A stretch of DNA of 64,000 nt from Novacetimonas maltaceti (GTDB lineage Bacteria > Pseudomonadota > Alphaproteobacteria > Acetobacterales > Acetobacteraceae): assembly GCF_002906255.1 (NCBI RefSeq), contig NZ_POTC01000004.1, forward strand, positions 1 to 64,000. Reading direction: 5' to 3'. The notes under the pieces were generated by a model. That model was not told the origin of the DNA, did no database searches, and worked only from the letters and a program-made list of their open reading frames with translations. Below are positions 1 to 9,044 of the stretch, piece by piece. How positions within the stretch are numbered: position 1 is the first letter of the stretch; the number at the start of each line of letters is the position of its first letter. Both the position numbers and the translations under genes were made by a program.

Positions 1-66
1 TTTCTTGCCAAGGCACAGCGGTTCCATTTTCGCCCATTGGGCGTCTGTCAGTACGAAGCGATCCAT
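1..66 (-). CDS. IS5-family transposase, N-terminal fragment (runs off window)
   Basis: The minus strand gives 22 residues from an ATG at 66: MDRFVLTDAQWAKMEPLCLG and onward. The 'LTDAQWAKMEPL' stretch is the usual opening of the N-terminal DUF4096-type domain of IS5-family transposases from acetic acid bacteria. An AAGG lies about 7 nt upstream of the ATG as a ribosome site. The DDE catalytic domain would lie to the left, outside the window, so intactness cannot be judged. The assignment is by recalled similarity over a short fragment. Confidence 0.7.
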   Translation of the reverse strand, partial: MDRFVLTDAQWAKMEPLCLGKK

Positions 67-122
67 GCAGACCTTGAATCACAATCACACGCTTTTAAAA
101 ACCATAATTCCCAACAGACCCC
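1..122 (-). mobile_element. IS5-family insertion sequence, 5' end only (cut by window edge)
   Basis: Reading leftward on the minus strand, this holds a transposase start (1-66) preceded by about 55 bp of AT-richer DNA. The right edge is placed at about 122 because the sequence from 123 onward matches another copy of a dispersed repeat (at 52926) and the sequence to the left does not. The other end, the terminal repeats and the target duplication lie outside the window. IS5 family (IS1031-like group) is inferred from the transposase N-terminus; the exact element is not identified. Confidence 0.7.
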
Positions 123-181
123 AAAAAGGCGGCGTCTTTCAAAGCTTTTTGGGAAAAAGCTTCACCAGAAACTTTTTCACT
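123..181. repeat. Dispersed palindromic repeat, copy A (interrupted by the IS end)
   Basis: It contains the hairpin AAGCTTTTT-GGG-AAAAAGCTT (142-162) followed by CACCAGAAACTTTTT. Before it stands AAAAAGGCGGC (123-133), which is one half of the palindrome seen whole in copy D (52914-52936). The other half is replaced by the IS end. It lies downstream of the minus-strand M3 peptidase gene. Confidence 0.85.
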
Positions 182-230
182 TTCCTGATGACGGGGAAAT
201 ATTGAGGTAACGCGCGGCCTCGCGCACCGT

Positions 231-1868
231 CTACGCCAGCGCGCCGGGCTGGAACGGGGAGGTCAGCCCGGCTTCCAGCACCAGTCCGGTAAAGGGCCGC
301 GATCCCCCCCGTTCGCACAGCGCCACGTAATCGCGCAGCGCGCGGTCGTAATCGGTGCGGCTGCGTTGCCAGAACTGTAGCGCGCAGCACAGCGCAAGCG
401 CGTAATCAATGTAATAGAAGGGCGAGCGGTAGATATGCCCCTGCGCCTGCCACCGTCCCCCGGCCGACGGATGGGCGATCCCGCCATAGTCGCGCCACGG
501 CAGGTAGCGGCGTTCCATCTCCCGCCACAGTTCGTGGCGTCCGGCGGGCGACATGTCGGGCCGGGCATAGATTTCGTGCTGGAAATGGTCCACGCACACG
601 CCATAGGGCAGGAACGACAGCGACCCGATCAGGTGCATCTGGCGAAAGCGCTCGGCCTCGCCGGGGGCGACCATCAGGTCCATGTGCGGCCATGTCAGGA
701 ATTCCAGCGCCATGGAGTTGATTTCCGCCGCATCCATCGTCGGCCACAGAAGGTCCACCGCAGGCAGGTTGCGGCTTTTCCAGTTCTGGTAGGCATGTCC
801 CATTTCATGGGTGAACACGTTGATGTCGTGCTGCGTGCCGTTGAAGTTGGCGAAGATGAACGGCATGCCCACCGTGGGGAAGGAGGTGCAGAACCCGCCC
901 CCCGCCTTGCCATCGCGGTTGCGCAGGTCAAGGAACCCGCCTTCGCGCATCTGGCGGTAGAACCCGCCCAGGTCGCCGCCCATGCGGTCGAACATCACCT
1001 GCGCCTGCGCCACCAGCATGTCATGCCCGCCGATGGGGCGCGGGTTGCCATGCGGGTCGATCAGGGGTTCGTCCCACGAATACACGCACTCCCACCCCAT
1101 CGTGGCACGGCGGCGTTCAAGGATCTGCTGCACCAGCGGGACGACATGGGTGCGCACGTCCTCGCGAAAGCGCGCGACCTCCCGCGGGCCGTAATCCACC
1201 CTGCGCATCCGGCGGTAGGCCAGCGAGGTATAGGCGTCATATCCAAGAGCCGCGGCCATGTCGGCGCGGACATGCACCAGGCGGTCGAACAGCGTGTCGA
1301 GTTGCGGCGCATTGTCGGCAAAGAACGCCCAGCGCACGCGTTCCGCCTGTTCGCGCACGGCGCGGTCGGTGCTTTCGGCATAGGGCGCAAGGCCGGACAG
1401 GTTGACGGTCCGGCCATCGATCGACAGCCGGGCGGAGGCGATCAGCGCGGTGTATTCCCCGCTCAGCCGGGCTTCCTCCTCCAGCGCGTCGGCGATTCGC
1501 GAATCGAAGGTCGTGATGTCCGTGCGCCACAGTTCCAGCGTATGCGGCGTCAGTGCGGCGCGTACCGCCTGCTGGTCCGGGGCGTCAAGCAGCCGGCGCT
1601 TGATCGCGACCTCGAACGCCGTGACATGCGGCGTCAGCGAATCCGCGTAATCGCGCTCCGCCCGGTTGGTGGCCGATGTCGTATCCTGTGAGAACCGCAG
1701 GTCCGTCATCGCCGACCAGCTTTCGTAATCGCGGCGGATCGTATCGAACAGGCCCAGCGCCTCATGCAGCCGGTTCTGGTCCAGCAGGGTGGAAACCTGC
1801 CCGAAGCGCAGGGAAAGCCTTTCGCGGGTCGGGCGTGGAAAATCAAGTTCGCTGAATCGTGGTGCCAT
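231..1868 (-). CDS. M3-family oligoendopeptidase (zinc metallopeptidase)
   Basis: A 545-residue protein of the M3 (thimet/PepF-like) family, which cleaves short peptides in the cytoplasm. The zinc motif HEMGH is seen at about residue 345 ('FTHEMGHAYQNW'), and the expected third ligand Glu follows in 'EINSMALEFLTW' about 25 residues later. Length and all-helical N-terminal half fit M3 oligoendopeptidases. There is no signal peptide. The start is the ATG at 1868 ('MAPRFSELDF'). Its 3' end faces the IS/repeat region. It precedes no other gene closely: the OPT transporter gene upstream ends 114 bp away. Together with that carrier it suggests peptide uptake and breakdown, which is inference. Family assignment is secure; substrate is not known. 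Confidence 0.93.
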   Translation of the reverse strand: MAPRFSELDFPRPTRERLSLRFGQVSTLLDQNRLHEALGLFDTIRRDYESWSAMTDLRFSQDTTSATNRAERDYADSLTPHVTAFEVAIKRRLLDAPDQQAVRAALTPHTLELWRTDITTFDSRIADALEEEARLSGEYTALIASARLSIDGRTVNLSGLAPYAESTDRAVREQAERVRWAFFADNAPQLDTLFDRLVHVRADMAAALGYDAYTSLAYRRMRRVDYGPREVARFREDVRTHVVPLVQQILERRRATMGWECVYSWDEPLIDPHGNPRPIGGHDMLVAQAQVMFDRMGGDLGGFYRQMREGGFLDLRNRDGKAGGGFCTSFPTVGMPFIFANFNGTQHDINVFTHEMGHAYQNWKSRNLPAVDLLWPTMDAAEINSMALEFLTWPHMDLMVAPGEAERFRQMHLIGSLSFLPYGVCVDHFQHEIYARPDMSPAGRHELWREMERRYLPWRDYGGIAHPSAGGRWQAQGHIYRSPFYYIDYALALCCALQFWQRSRTDYDRALRDYVALCERGGSRPFTGLVLEAGLTSPFQPGALA

Positions 1869-1982
1869 GCCCCGAGTCTGCCATCATAGGCGGGCGAGGT
1901 CTATTGCCCGATGTATGCAGCCCGCCATGGGGGCCGTCCCGCACGATGGGCGGCAGGGGGCCGGATATGACGATTCGCCGCC

Positions 1983-3914
1983 CTATCGCGCGCGCAGCAC
2001 ATGGCGGGCAAACCACACGCACATTCCTGCGAAAACCAGCGCACCCGCGATATCCGGCACGGCGGCGGGCACGTTTGCGGGCATGATCGACAGGGCGCTG
2101 TCGCGTCCGGCGAATCCCGCCACCGCCGACAGCGCGACCCCCATCAGGCTTTCCCCCACGATCATGCCCGACGCCAGCATGGTGCCGATCTGTGCCGAGC
2201 GGGCGTCGCTTCCCCGTCGCGTGCAGACCCAGTTGACCAGAGCGCCGACCGCCAGCGTGACCGTGACGGCGGCGGGCAGGTAGATGCCGATCCCTACCGC
2301 CAGCGGCGGCAGCGCGCGCCCATGGCGGCGCAGTGCCAGGTCGGTCACGATCACCATGACCGCCAGCGCCCCGCCAATGGCCAGCATGTTCCAGTCAAGC
2401 TGGTGCAGGAAGATGCCCGACGCGATCATCATCATCAGCGCGGGCTGCGGCGCGGCCAGCGCATGCGTCGGGTCCATGCCCGGATGCGGCAGGTAGCCGA
2501 CGAAACCATAGGTCTGGTACAGGATATTGAGCACCGGCGGGATCACCAGCGCCCCGGTCGCGCACCCGATCAGCAGGGCGACCTGCTGGCGCCATGGCGT
2601 CGCCCCCACCAGTTGCCCGGTCTTGAGGTCCTGGAGGTTGTCGTTGGAAATCGCCGCCGATGCCGTCAGCGCGGACAGGATGTACAGGCAGAAGGCGATG
2701 CCGCCATGGTCGCCCACGGATGCCGGGAACAGCCCCAGCGCGCGCATGCCCACGAACAGCGACGCGATCAGGATCACCGCCACGATGCAGATCCCCGAGA
2801 TGGGGGAGGAGGAGGAGCCTACGATCCCCGCCATGTATCCGCACGTCGCGGCGACAAGGAAGCCGACCAGCATGCAGAACAGCGTCCCCACCAGCGCCAG
2901 CCCGATGGTGCCCGCCCCCACGCCGCCAAAGGGGGCAAGGAAGGCGATGAACAGGCCCGTCAGCACCACGCTGATGCCTGCGGCCAGCATCCCGACCTGA
3001 CGCAGCGGCAGGTCGCCGCCATCCCCGGCGTCCCCGCCGGAAGAGGCGCTGCGCAGGCTGGAATGGATGCCACGGATGATCGGCCCCATCATGCGCGCCA
3101 GCGTCCACACGGACGCCACGGCGATCATGCCCGCACCGATGAAGCGCACGTCATGCATCCATACGCCCGTGGCATGGGCCGCGGGGGCAAGATGGGCGGG
3201 GTTGGCCTCATGCGCCGTCAGGAACGGGACGAATACCCCCCATGCCAGCACCGCGCCCAGCAGCATGGCAAGCCCCCCCTCGATCCCCACGAGGTAGCCC
3301 GCGCCCAGCATCGCCAGCGAAAACCCGCACGACCCGCGAAAGACCGCGATGCCCCATGACAGCGTGACGGAGGCCTCGTCCGCCAGCAGGCGCAACCCGG
3401 CGGAGGCAAAGGTGATGGCCGCCGCGATCACGCCACCGCCCGTCAGCGCGCGCAGGGCGGCGGGACTGGTGTCTTTTTCGCCGGCCTTGAGGATTTCCGC
3501 CGCCGCCACGCCCTCGGGATAGGGAAGGGCGCTTTCGCTCACCATGGCGCGGCGCAGCGGGATGGTGAACAGCACCCCCGTCATGCCCCCCGCGGCGGAG
3601 ATGAGCGCGGTTTCGATGAAGGGGAAATGCTGCCAGTAGCCGATCATGACCAGCGCGGGCAGCGAGGCGAAGACGCATGACAGCGTCCCCGCGGCGGAGG
3701 CCTGCGTCTGCACGATGTTGTTTTCAAGGATGCTGGCCCCGCCAAGCGCACGCAGCACCGCCATGGAAATGACGGCGGCGGGGATGGAGGACGCGACCGT
3801 CAGCCCCACCTTCAGCCCCAGATAGATGTTCGACGCGGTGAAGACGAGGGTGATGAGCGCCCCGAGGACAATGCCGCGCAACGACAGTTCCCGGGGCATG
3901 CGCGTCGCTTTCAT
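1983..3914 (-). CDS. OPT-family oligopeptide transporter
   Basis: A 643-residue polytopic inner-membrane protein of the OPT superfamily. The N-terminus ('ELSLRGIVLGALITLVFTASNIYLGLKVGLTVASSIPAAVIS') carries the conserved NIYLGLKVG-type motif of prokaryotic OPT carriers, and many hydrophobic segments (roughly 14-16) follow to the C-terminus. Family members import oligopeptides or metal-chelate complexes by proton coupling; which substrate applies here cannot be read from the sequence. Start taken at ATG 3914, with no strong ribosome site; an in-frame ATG five codons later is an alternative. The neighbouring M3 peptidase on the same strand would fit hydrolysis of imported peptides. Confidence 0.93.
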   Translation of the reverse strand: MKATRMPRELSLRGIVLGALITLVFTASNIYLGLKVGLTVASSIPAAVISMAVLRALGGASILENNIVQTQASAAGTLSCVFASLPALVMIGYWQHFPFIETALISAAGGMTGVLFTIPLRRAMVSESALPYPEGVAAAEILKAGEKDTSPAALRALTGGGVIAAAITFASAGLRLLADEASVTLSWGIAVFRGSCGFSLAMLGAGYLVGIEGGLAMLLGAVLAWGVFVPFLTAHEANPAHLAPAAHATGVWMHDVRFIGAGMIAVASVWTLARMMGPIIRGIHSSLRSASSGGDAGDGGDLPLRQVGMLAAGISVVLTGLFIAFLAPFGGVGAGTIGLALVGTLFCMLVGFLVAATCGYMAGIVGSSSSPISGICIVAVILIASLFVGMRALGLFPASVGDHGGIAFCLYILSALTASAAISNDNLQDLKTGQLVGATPWRQQVALLIGCATGALVIPPVLNILYQTYGFVGYLPHPGMDPTHALAAPQPALMMMIASGIFLHQLDWNMLAIGGALAVMVIVTDLALRRHGRALPPLAVGIGIYLPAAVTVTLAVGALVNWVCTRRGSDARSAQIGTMLASGMIVGESLMGVALSAVAGFAGRDSALSIMPANVPAAVPDIAGALVFAGMCVWFARHVLRAR

Positions 3915-4065
3915 ATGGATCGCTGGCCTGCTGCTGTGAAAAGGGAAGGAAGGCCGCCGCGCCGGTGGGCGCGCGAACGGCGGCCACGCCCGGACACCCG
4001 CGGGGGATGCCGCGATGCGTGGCGCATGCCGCCATTCCCGCGCCCGGCATGTGGCATGGGCGGGA

Positions 4066-4659
4066 TCAGAGCTTGTGGAAGGTCGGCATCACGAGGTGGG
4101 CGCGGTTGAAGTCAAGCTGCGCCTGCGTCAGCTGGAATCCGACCTCGATATGGTACTGTTCGGAATGGATGCGCCGCGAAATCGGCATGGTGATGGGGAT
4201 GTTGCGCGTACTGGTGGCTTTCTGCAGGTCGCCATTGTCGAATTCGATATGGGCGATGAACTGCTTCTTGCTCTTGATCTCGCCATTGTACACCACCGCC
4301 ACGAAATACGGGATGTTGACGAAATTGACCTTCGATGCGGGGCCACGCACCACATGCAGGCCGATCTGCATGTTGGTGACGACCGTGCGGTGGGCCCCGT
4401 CCTCGCACGAGCCGACGACCTCGCGCAGGGCGGCGCGGACCACCAGGTGCGACAGGTCATGCTCGCTGCCGGCATACTGGTAGTAATCCGCCGCCTCTCC
4501 CGGGATCTCGACGGTCGGGCAGGCCGGGGCGAACGAGATCGAATCCGACTCATTCTGGCATCCCGCCGCCAGCAGGGGCAGGGCGAGCAGGGGCAGCGCG
4601 CGCAGGAAATTCACGGAACGGGACGAAAGGGACGCGCGGGAGGGGAAATGGGCAATCAT
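4066..4659 (-). CDS. Putative lipoprotein of unknown function
   Basis: I do not recognise a family. From ATG 4659 the protein has 197 residues and begins with a basic stretch, a hydrophobic run 'LRALPLLALPLLAAG' and a lipobox cysteine (LAAG-C at about residue 34), so it is predicted to be a lipid-anchored envelope protein. The mature part is mixed polar with no repeats; it has two cysteines, in 'PACPTVE' and 'VVGSCED'. An ATG 10 codons upstream (4689) is possible; the open frame extends further to 4890, but that would bury the signal peptide. It lies between the OPT transporter (same strand) and the divergent ispH gene. Confidence 0.75.
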   Translation of the reverse strand: MIAHFPSRASLSSRSVNFLRALPLLALPLLAAGCQNESDSISFAPACPTVEIPGEAADYYQYAGSEHDLSHLVVRAALREVVGSCEDGAHRTVVTNMQIGLHVVRGPASKVNFVNIPYFVAVVYNGEIKSKKQFIAHIEFDNGDLQKATSTRNIPITMPISRRIHSEQYHIEVGFQLTQAQLDFNRAHLVMPTFHKL

Positions 4660-4946
4660 GCGGGGGTTCCGGGCTTTCGTGCTCGACATGGGCTTGGTGG
4701 ATGGCTGGCTGATAATGGCGGTTGAAAGAGTTGGTATGCAATCGGGCATCGCAACGCGGACATGTAAATGCCCCGTCACGCCGGGGAGGACATATATATG
4801 AGAATAGGCTAGAATGAACGGGAAATGGCTTGCGCCATCGCCACGGTTTGCGTAGGGCCGGGTCATTGCATCGCGATGCGGGACCGGCAACTGTAACAGA
4901 TCGCGGCCCGTATCCTATACCGCCCGCCGGATGTTTGGGGAACACC

Positions 4947-5948
4947 ATGCCCGACCAGATGATTCACACTCCCGATGCCCACGCCCCCGTTGACGTCGCG
5001 CCCCGCCTGCTCAAGGTCCTGCTTGCCGGGCCGCGCGGGTTCTGCGCCGGGGTCGACCGCGCGATCCGCGTGGTCGAGGAAGCGATCCGCCGTTATGGCG
5101 CGCCCGTCTACGTGCGGCACGAGATCGTCCACAACCGCACCGTGGTGGAGGCGCTCGAGGCGCAGGGCGCGATCTTCGTGGAGGAACTGGACGAGGTGCC
5201 GTCCGACGGCCACGTGGTCTTTTCCGCCCATGGCGTGCCCAAGACCGTCCCGGCGGAGGCCATGCGCCGCAACCTGCTGTACCTGGATGCGACCTGCCCC
5301 CTCGTCTCCAAGGTCCACCGTGAGGCGGAGCGCCACTTCGCTGATGGCGGCCCCGAAAGCCGCCACATCCTGATGATCGGCCATGCCGGCCATCCGGAGG
5401 TCGTCGGCACGATGGGGCAGCTGCCCGCGGGTGCTGTCACGCTGATCAACGATGCGGAGGAAGCGCGCACGGTCCAGCCGGCCGATCCCTCGCGCCTTGC
5501 CTTCATCACGCAGACGACGCTGTCGGTCGATGACACGGCGGAAATCGTCGATATCCTGCGCGACCGCTTCCCCCTGATCGAGGGGCCGAAGCGCGAGGAC
5601 ATCTGCTACGCCACGACCAACCGGCAGGAAGCGGTCAAGGCGATCGCGCCGGGCTGCGACCTCGTGATCGTGATCGGCTCGCCCAACTCCTCCAACTCCC
5701 AGCGGCTGCGTGAAGTGGCGGAGCGCAGCGGCGCGCCGCGCGCCCTGCTGGTGCCGCGCCTGAACGCGCTGGACTGGTCCGCGCTGGACGGGGTGAAGAC
5801 GCTGGGCATCACGGCGGGCGCGTCCGCTCCGGAATCGCTGGTGCAGGAAATGGTCGCGGCCCTGGCCAAGCGCTTCACGCTGGAGATCGAGGAGCGCACG
5901 GTCAAGGAAGAGAACGTGACCTTCCGCCTGCCCGCGCCGCTCGGCTGA
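4947..5948 (+). CDS. ispH: 4-hydroxy-3-methylbut-2-enyl diphosphate reductase (IspH/LytB)
   Basis: Last enzyme of the MEP isoprenoid pathway; it reduces HMBPP to IPP and DMAPP with a [4Fe-4S] cluster. The 333-residue protein shows the three cluster cysteines in '[13 protein letters not shown]', 'DATCPLVSK' and '[13 protein letters not shown]', and the C-terminal '[11 protein letters not shown]' diphosphate-binding segment. Start is the ATG at 4947 with GGGGAA upstream; the open frame extends to 4830 but that part is unrelated to IspH. It is the first gene of a plus-strand run with thrB 17 bp downstream. Confidence 0.97.
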   Translation: MPDQMIHTPDAHAPVDVAPRLLKVLLAGPRGFCAGVDRAIRVVEEAIRRYGAPVYVRHEIVHNRTVVEALEAQGAIFVEELDEVPSDGHVVFSAHGVPKTVPAEAMRRNLLYLDATCPLVSKVHREAERHFADGGPESRHILMIGHAGHPEVVGTMGQLPAGAVTLINDAEEARTVQPADPSRLAFITQTTLSVDDTAEIVDILRDRFPLIEGPKREDICYATTNRQEAVKAIAPGCDLVIVIGSPNSSNSQRLREVAERSGAPRALLVPRLNALDWSALDGVKTLGITAGASAPESLVQEMVAALAKRFTLEIEERTVKEENVTFRLPAPLG

Positions 5949-5965
5949 TTTTTCCGTAATCGACG

Positions 5966-6937
5966 ATGGCGGTCTATACGGACGTCCCCCCCGAGGAGCT
6001 TTCCAGGTTCGTCGGGGGCTATGACATTGGCGAAACGGTCTCGTGCCATGGCATTGCCGAGGGCGTGGAGAACAGCAATTTCCTGCTGCGCACCACGCGC
6101 GCGGATTTCATCCTGACGCTGTATGAGCGTCGGGTGAACCCGCATGAACTGCCGTGGTTCCTTGGTCTGATGCAGTATCTGGCGGGGCAGGGGCTGTCCT
6201 GCCCGCGGCCCGTGGCCGATCGTGCGGCTGCTACGCTTGGCACGCTTGCGGGGCGTCCCGCCGCCATCACCACCTTCCTGCATGGCGCATGGCCCCGCGA
6301 TATCGAGACCTTCCATTGCGAGGCGGTGGGGGCGGCGATGGCGCGCCTGCACCTTGACGGGGCCGGATATACTGCCGAACGCCGCAACAGCATGGGGCCT
6401 GCCGCATGGCCGCCGCTGCTTGATGCCTGCCGGGCTTCGGGCGATCAGGTCCAGCACGGGCTGGTTGCGGAACTGGATGACGCGCTGGCGTTCGTCGGGC
6501 CGTCATGGCCGGGGCAGGGCGCGCATCCGGCCCTGCCGCGCGGGCAGATCCATGGCGACCTGTTCCCCGACAATGTGTTCTTCATCGACGGGCGGGTGTC
6601 GGGACTGATCGATTTCTATTTCGCCTGCACCGACTGGTTCGCCTATGACCTTGCCATTGCGCTCAACGCCTGGTGCTTCGACGCGCATGTGGCCTTCTGC
6701 CCTGACCGGGCGCGGGCGATGGTGCGCGGCTATGAAAGCGTGCGGCCGCTGGGCGCGGAAGAACGCGCGGCGTTGCCGGTGCTGGCGACGGGGGCGGCGG
6801 TCCGTTTCCTGCTGACGCGGCTGTATGACTGGATCAACACGCCGCCCGATGCGCTGGTCACGCCCAAGAACCCGCTCGACTACCTTGGCCGGTTGCGTTT
6901 CTTCCGCGCGCTCACCACCCCGCCGGAGTGGCTGTGA
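5966..6937 (+). CDS. thrB: Homoserine kinase (APH-fold, type ThrB)
   Basis: A 323-residue homoserine kinase of the aminoglycoside-phosphotransferase fold, catalysing ATP-dependent O-phosphorylation of homoserine on the threonine route. The N-terminus 'MAVYTDVPPEELSRFVGGYDIG' and 'GIAEGVENSNFLL' are characteristic. The Brenner-type catalytic motif is 'HGDLFPDNVFF' at about residue 195 and the metal-binding segment 'GLIDFYFACTDW' follows. Its stop codon overlaps the rnhA ATG (TGATG), so the two are translationally coupled. The ispH-thrB-rnhA order is common in alphaproteobacteria. Confidence 0.96.
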   Translation: MAVYTDVPPEELSRFVGGYDIGETVSCHGIAEGVENSNFLLRTTRADFILTLYERRVNPHELPWFLGLMQYLAGQGLSCPRPVADRAAATLGTLAGRPAAITTFLHGAWPRDIETFHCEAVGAAMARLHLDGAGYTAERRNSMGPAAWPPLLDACRASGDQVQHGLVAELDDALAFVGPSWPGQGAHPALPRGQIHGDLFPDNVFFIDGRVSGLIDFYFACTDWFAYDLAIALNAWCFDAHVAFCPDRARAMVRGYESVRPLGAEERAALPVLATGAAVRFLLTRLYDWINTPPDALVTPKNPLDYLGRLRFFRALTTPPEWL

Positions 6938-7431
6938 TGGACGCGGTGACGGGGGATGTGGACGTGCCGGGCGATGACGTGGTGCGCATCTGGACCGATG
7001 GCGGGTGCAAGCCCAATCCCGGACCCGGCGGATGGGCCGCCCTGCTGCAGTTTCGCGGGCAGGAGCGCGAGATCACGGGCGGCGAGGCGGAGACGACCAA
7101 CAACCGCATGGAACTGACCGCCGTGGCGGAGGCGCTGGCCAGCCTGAAGCGGCCGTGCAAGGTCATCCTGCATAGCGACAGCCAGTATGTGTGCAATGGC
7201 ATGACGCGCTGGTCCACCGGGTGGGTGCGGCGCAAATGGCGCAATGCTTCCGGCGACCCGGTGGCGAACATGGACCTGTGGCAGCGCCTGCTCGACCTTG
7301 CGACCCGCCATGACATCACATGGCAGTGGGTGCGCGGCCATGCGGGTGACGAAAACAACGAACGTGTCGATGTCCTTGCCACGCAGGCGCGTGACGCGCT
7401 CGGGATCGCCTATCCGTCGCGGCGCAAGTGA
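6937..7431 (+). CDS. rnhA: Ribonuclease HI
   Basis: A 164-residue RNase HI that cuts the RNA strand of RNA:DNA hybrids. All four acidic active-site residues are visible: Asp in 'IWTDGGCKPNPGPGG', Glu in 'NNRMELTAV', Asp in 'LHSDSQYV' and Asp in 'ENNERVD', with the catalytic His in 'GHAGDE'. ATG 6937 overlaps the thrB stop and has GGAG upstream; a GTG nine bases earlier is an alternative. About 20 extra residues precede the conserved core. Confidence 0.97.
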   Translation: MDAVTGDVDVPGDDVVRIWTDGGCKPNPGPGGWAALLQFRGQEREITGGEAETTNNRMELTAVAEALASLKRPCKVILHSDSQYVCNGMTRWSTGWVRRKWRNASGDPVANMDLWQRLLDLATRHDITWQWVRGHAGDENNERVDVLATQARDALGIAYPSRRK

Positions 7432-8171
7432 TGGCGCCCGCGACCGGCCACGCCCCTGCGATCATGGTGCGGGGACTGGGCCTGTCGATGGACGGGCAGC
7501 GTATTTTCGAAAATCTGGATGCCACGTTTCCTGCCGCCCGCCTGACGGTCCTGCTGGGTGGCAGCGGGATTGGCAAGACGACCCTGCTGCGGCTCGTGGC
7601 GGGACTGCTCGTGCCGGATGCGGGGACGATTGCGGCCGATGATGGCGTGCCGCTGTCCGGTCGCGTGGCCTGGATGGGGCAGGATGCCATGCTGCTGCCG
7701 TGGGCGCGGGTGGATGACAATGTCATGCTGGGCAGCCGCCTGCGTGGCGAGGCGCTGGACCGTGCCCGCGCCCATGACCTGCTGGAGCGCGTCGGGCTGT
7801 CGGCCTCGCGCGCTGCCCTGCCATCCGCGCTGTCGGGGGGGATGCGCCAGCGCGTCGCCCTTGCCCGCGTGTTGTATGAGGGCAGGCCGGTCGTCCTGAT
7901 GGACGAACCCTTTTCCGCGCTCGACAGCATCACGCGCCTGCGGATGCATGAACTGGCGGCGCGGATGCTGGCGGGATGCACGACGATCCTGATCACCCAT
8001 GACCCGCTGGAGGCCTGCCGCATGGCGCAGGCGCTGTTCATGATGGGGGGCGATCCCGTCCGCCTGTCGGCCCTGCCTGCACCGGGCGGGGTGGAGATCC
8101 CGCGCGCCGTGGACGATCCGGCGCTGCTGTCGGCGCAGGCGGACCTGTGGCGGCGGATGCTGGCGTCATGA
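7431..8171 (+). CDS. ABC importer ATP-binding protein (nitrate/sulfonate/taurine-type)
   Basis: A 246-residue ATPase with Walker A 'GGSGIGKTT', Q-loop 'WMGQDAM', signature 'LSGGMRQRVALARVL', Walker B 'VVLMDEPFSALD' and switch His 'LITHDPLE'. It belongs to the group serving nitrate, sulfonate, taurine or thiamine-precursor importers. ATG 7431 overlaps the rnhA stop. It overlaps the next gene (permease) by four bases, so the two act as one transporter. No substrate-binding protein gene is next to it. Substrate is unknown; pyrimidine-type ligands are a guess from the downstream nucleoside-hydrolase-like gene. Confidence 0.9.
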   Translation: MAPATGHAPAIMVRGLGLSMDGQRIFENLDATFPAARLTVLLGGSGIGKTTLLRLVAGLLVPDAGTIAADDGVPLSGRVAWMGQDAMLLPWARVDDNVMLGSRLRGEALDRARAHDLLERVGLSASRAALPSALSGGMRQRVALARVLYEGRPVVLMDEPFSALDSITRLRMHELAARMLAGCTTILITHDPLEACRMAQALFMMGGDPVRLSALPAPGGVEIPRAVDDPALLSAQADLWRRMLAS

Positions 8172-8929
8172 CGGTTGCCGCACGAATCCTGCGTCCGGTG
8201 GTCACGCTGCTGGGGCTGGTCTGTATCTGGTGGGGGATCGCGCGCTGGGGCCATGTGCCGCCTTACCTGCTGCCCGCGCCCGATGCGGTGGCGCGCTCTC
8301 TGTGGCGGCAGCGCGCGCTACTGGGCGACTCCGCGCTGACCACGCTGATCGAGACCGCGTGCGGCCTTGCGCTGGGCGTGGGGGGCGGGGCCGTGCTGGC
8401 GCTGCTGATGGCGCTTTCGCCCGTGGTGCGGCGCTGGACCATGCCGCTGGTGCTGCTCAGCCAGGCGGTGCCGGTCTTTGCGCTGGCGCCGTTGCTGGTG
8501 CTGTGGTTCGGGTTCGGCATGGCGTCAAAGATCGTGATGGCGGTGCTGGTCATCTTCTTTCCCGTGACGTCCTCCTTTGCCGACGGGTTGCGCCAGACCC
8601 CGGCGGACTGGATCGACCTTGCGCGCACCATGGGGGCATCGCGCTGGCGGATGCTGCTGCATGTGCGCCTGCCGGCCGCCCTGCCGGCGCTGGCATCGGG
8701 CGTGCGGGTCGCCACCGCCATCGCGCCGATCGGCGCCGTGGTGGGGGAATGGGTGGGGGCGTCGTCGGGGCTGGGATTCCTGATGCAGACGGCCAATACC
8801 CGTTTCGAGACGGACCTGATGTTCGCCGCCCTGCTGGTGCTGGCGGCGATGACTGTCGTGCTGTGGTGGGGAATGGACCTTCTGCTGGGCCGGGTGTTGT
8901 ACTGGGTGCCGGTCCGGCATGGGGAATGA
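8168..8929 (+). CDS. ABC importer permease (BPD_transp_1 type)
   Basis: A 253-residue integral membrane protein, about six hydrophobic segments, partner of the preceding ATPase. The coupling-helix (EAA) region is seen as 'WIDLARTMGASRWRMLLHVRLPAALP' split around residue 155, matching the sulfonate/nitrate permease family. The start ATG 8168 overlaps the upstream stop (ATGA); the open frame begins earlier at 8147 but lies inside the ATPase gene. A 115-bp gap separates it from the nucleoside-hydrolase-like gene. Confidence 0.9.
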   Translation: MTVAARILRPVVTLLGLVCIWWGIARWGHVPPYLLPAPDAVARSLWRQRALLGDSALTTLIETACGLALGVGGGAVLALLMALSPVVRRWTMPLVLLSQAVPVFALAPLLVLWFGFGMASKIVMAVLVIFFPVTSSFADGLRQTPADWIDLARTMGASRWRMLLHVRLPAALPALASGVRVATAIAPIGAVVGEWVGASSGLGFLMQTANTRFETDLMFAALLVLAAMTVVLWWGMDLLLGRVLYWVPVRHGE

Positions 8930-9044
8930 CCCTGGCAATGGTAAATGAAGAATGGGGCGCCTGCATGGCAGATGTTGACGGATGCCGCGCAAGGGGCCAC
9001 CACAGCCCACAGATACTGTTTGTGAACAAGACGGAAGCCGTGAC

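Noticed and set aside
5-205. Short plus-strand open frame (66 codons) at the left edge
   Set aside because: It runs across the IS end and into the repeat hairpin on the opposite strand of the transposase; it has no family similarity and no conserved context.
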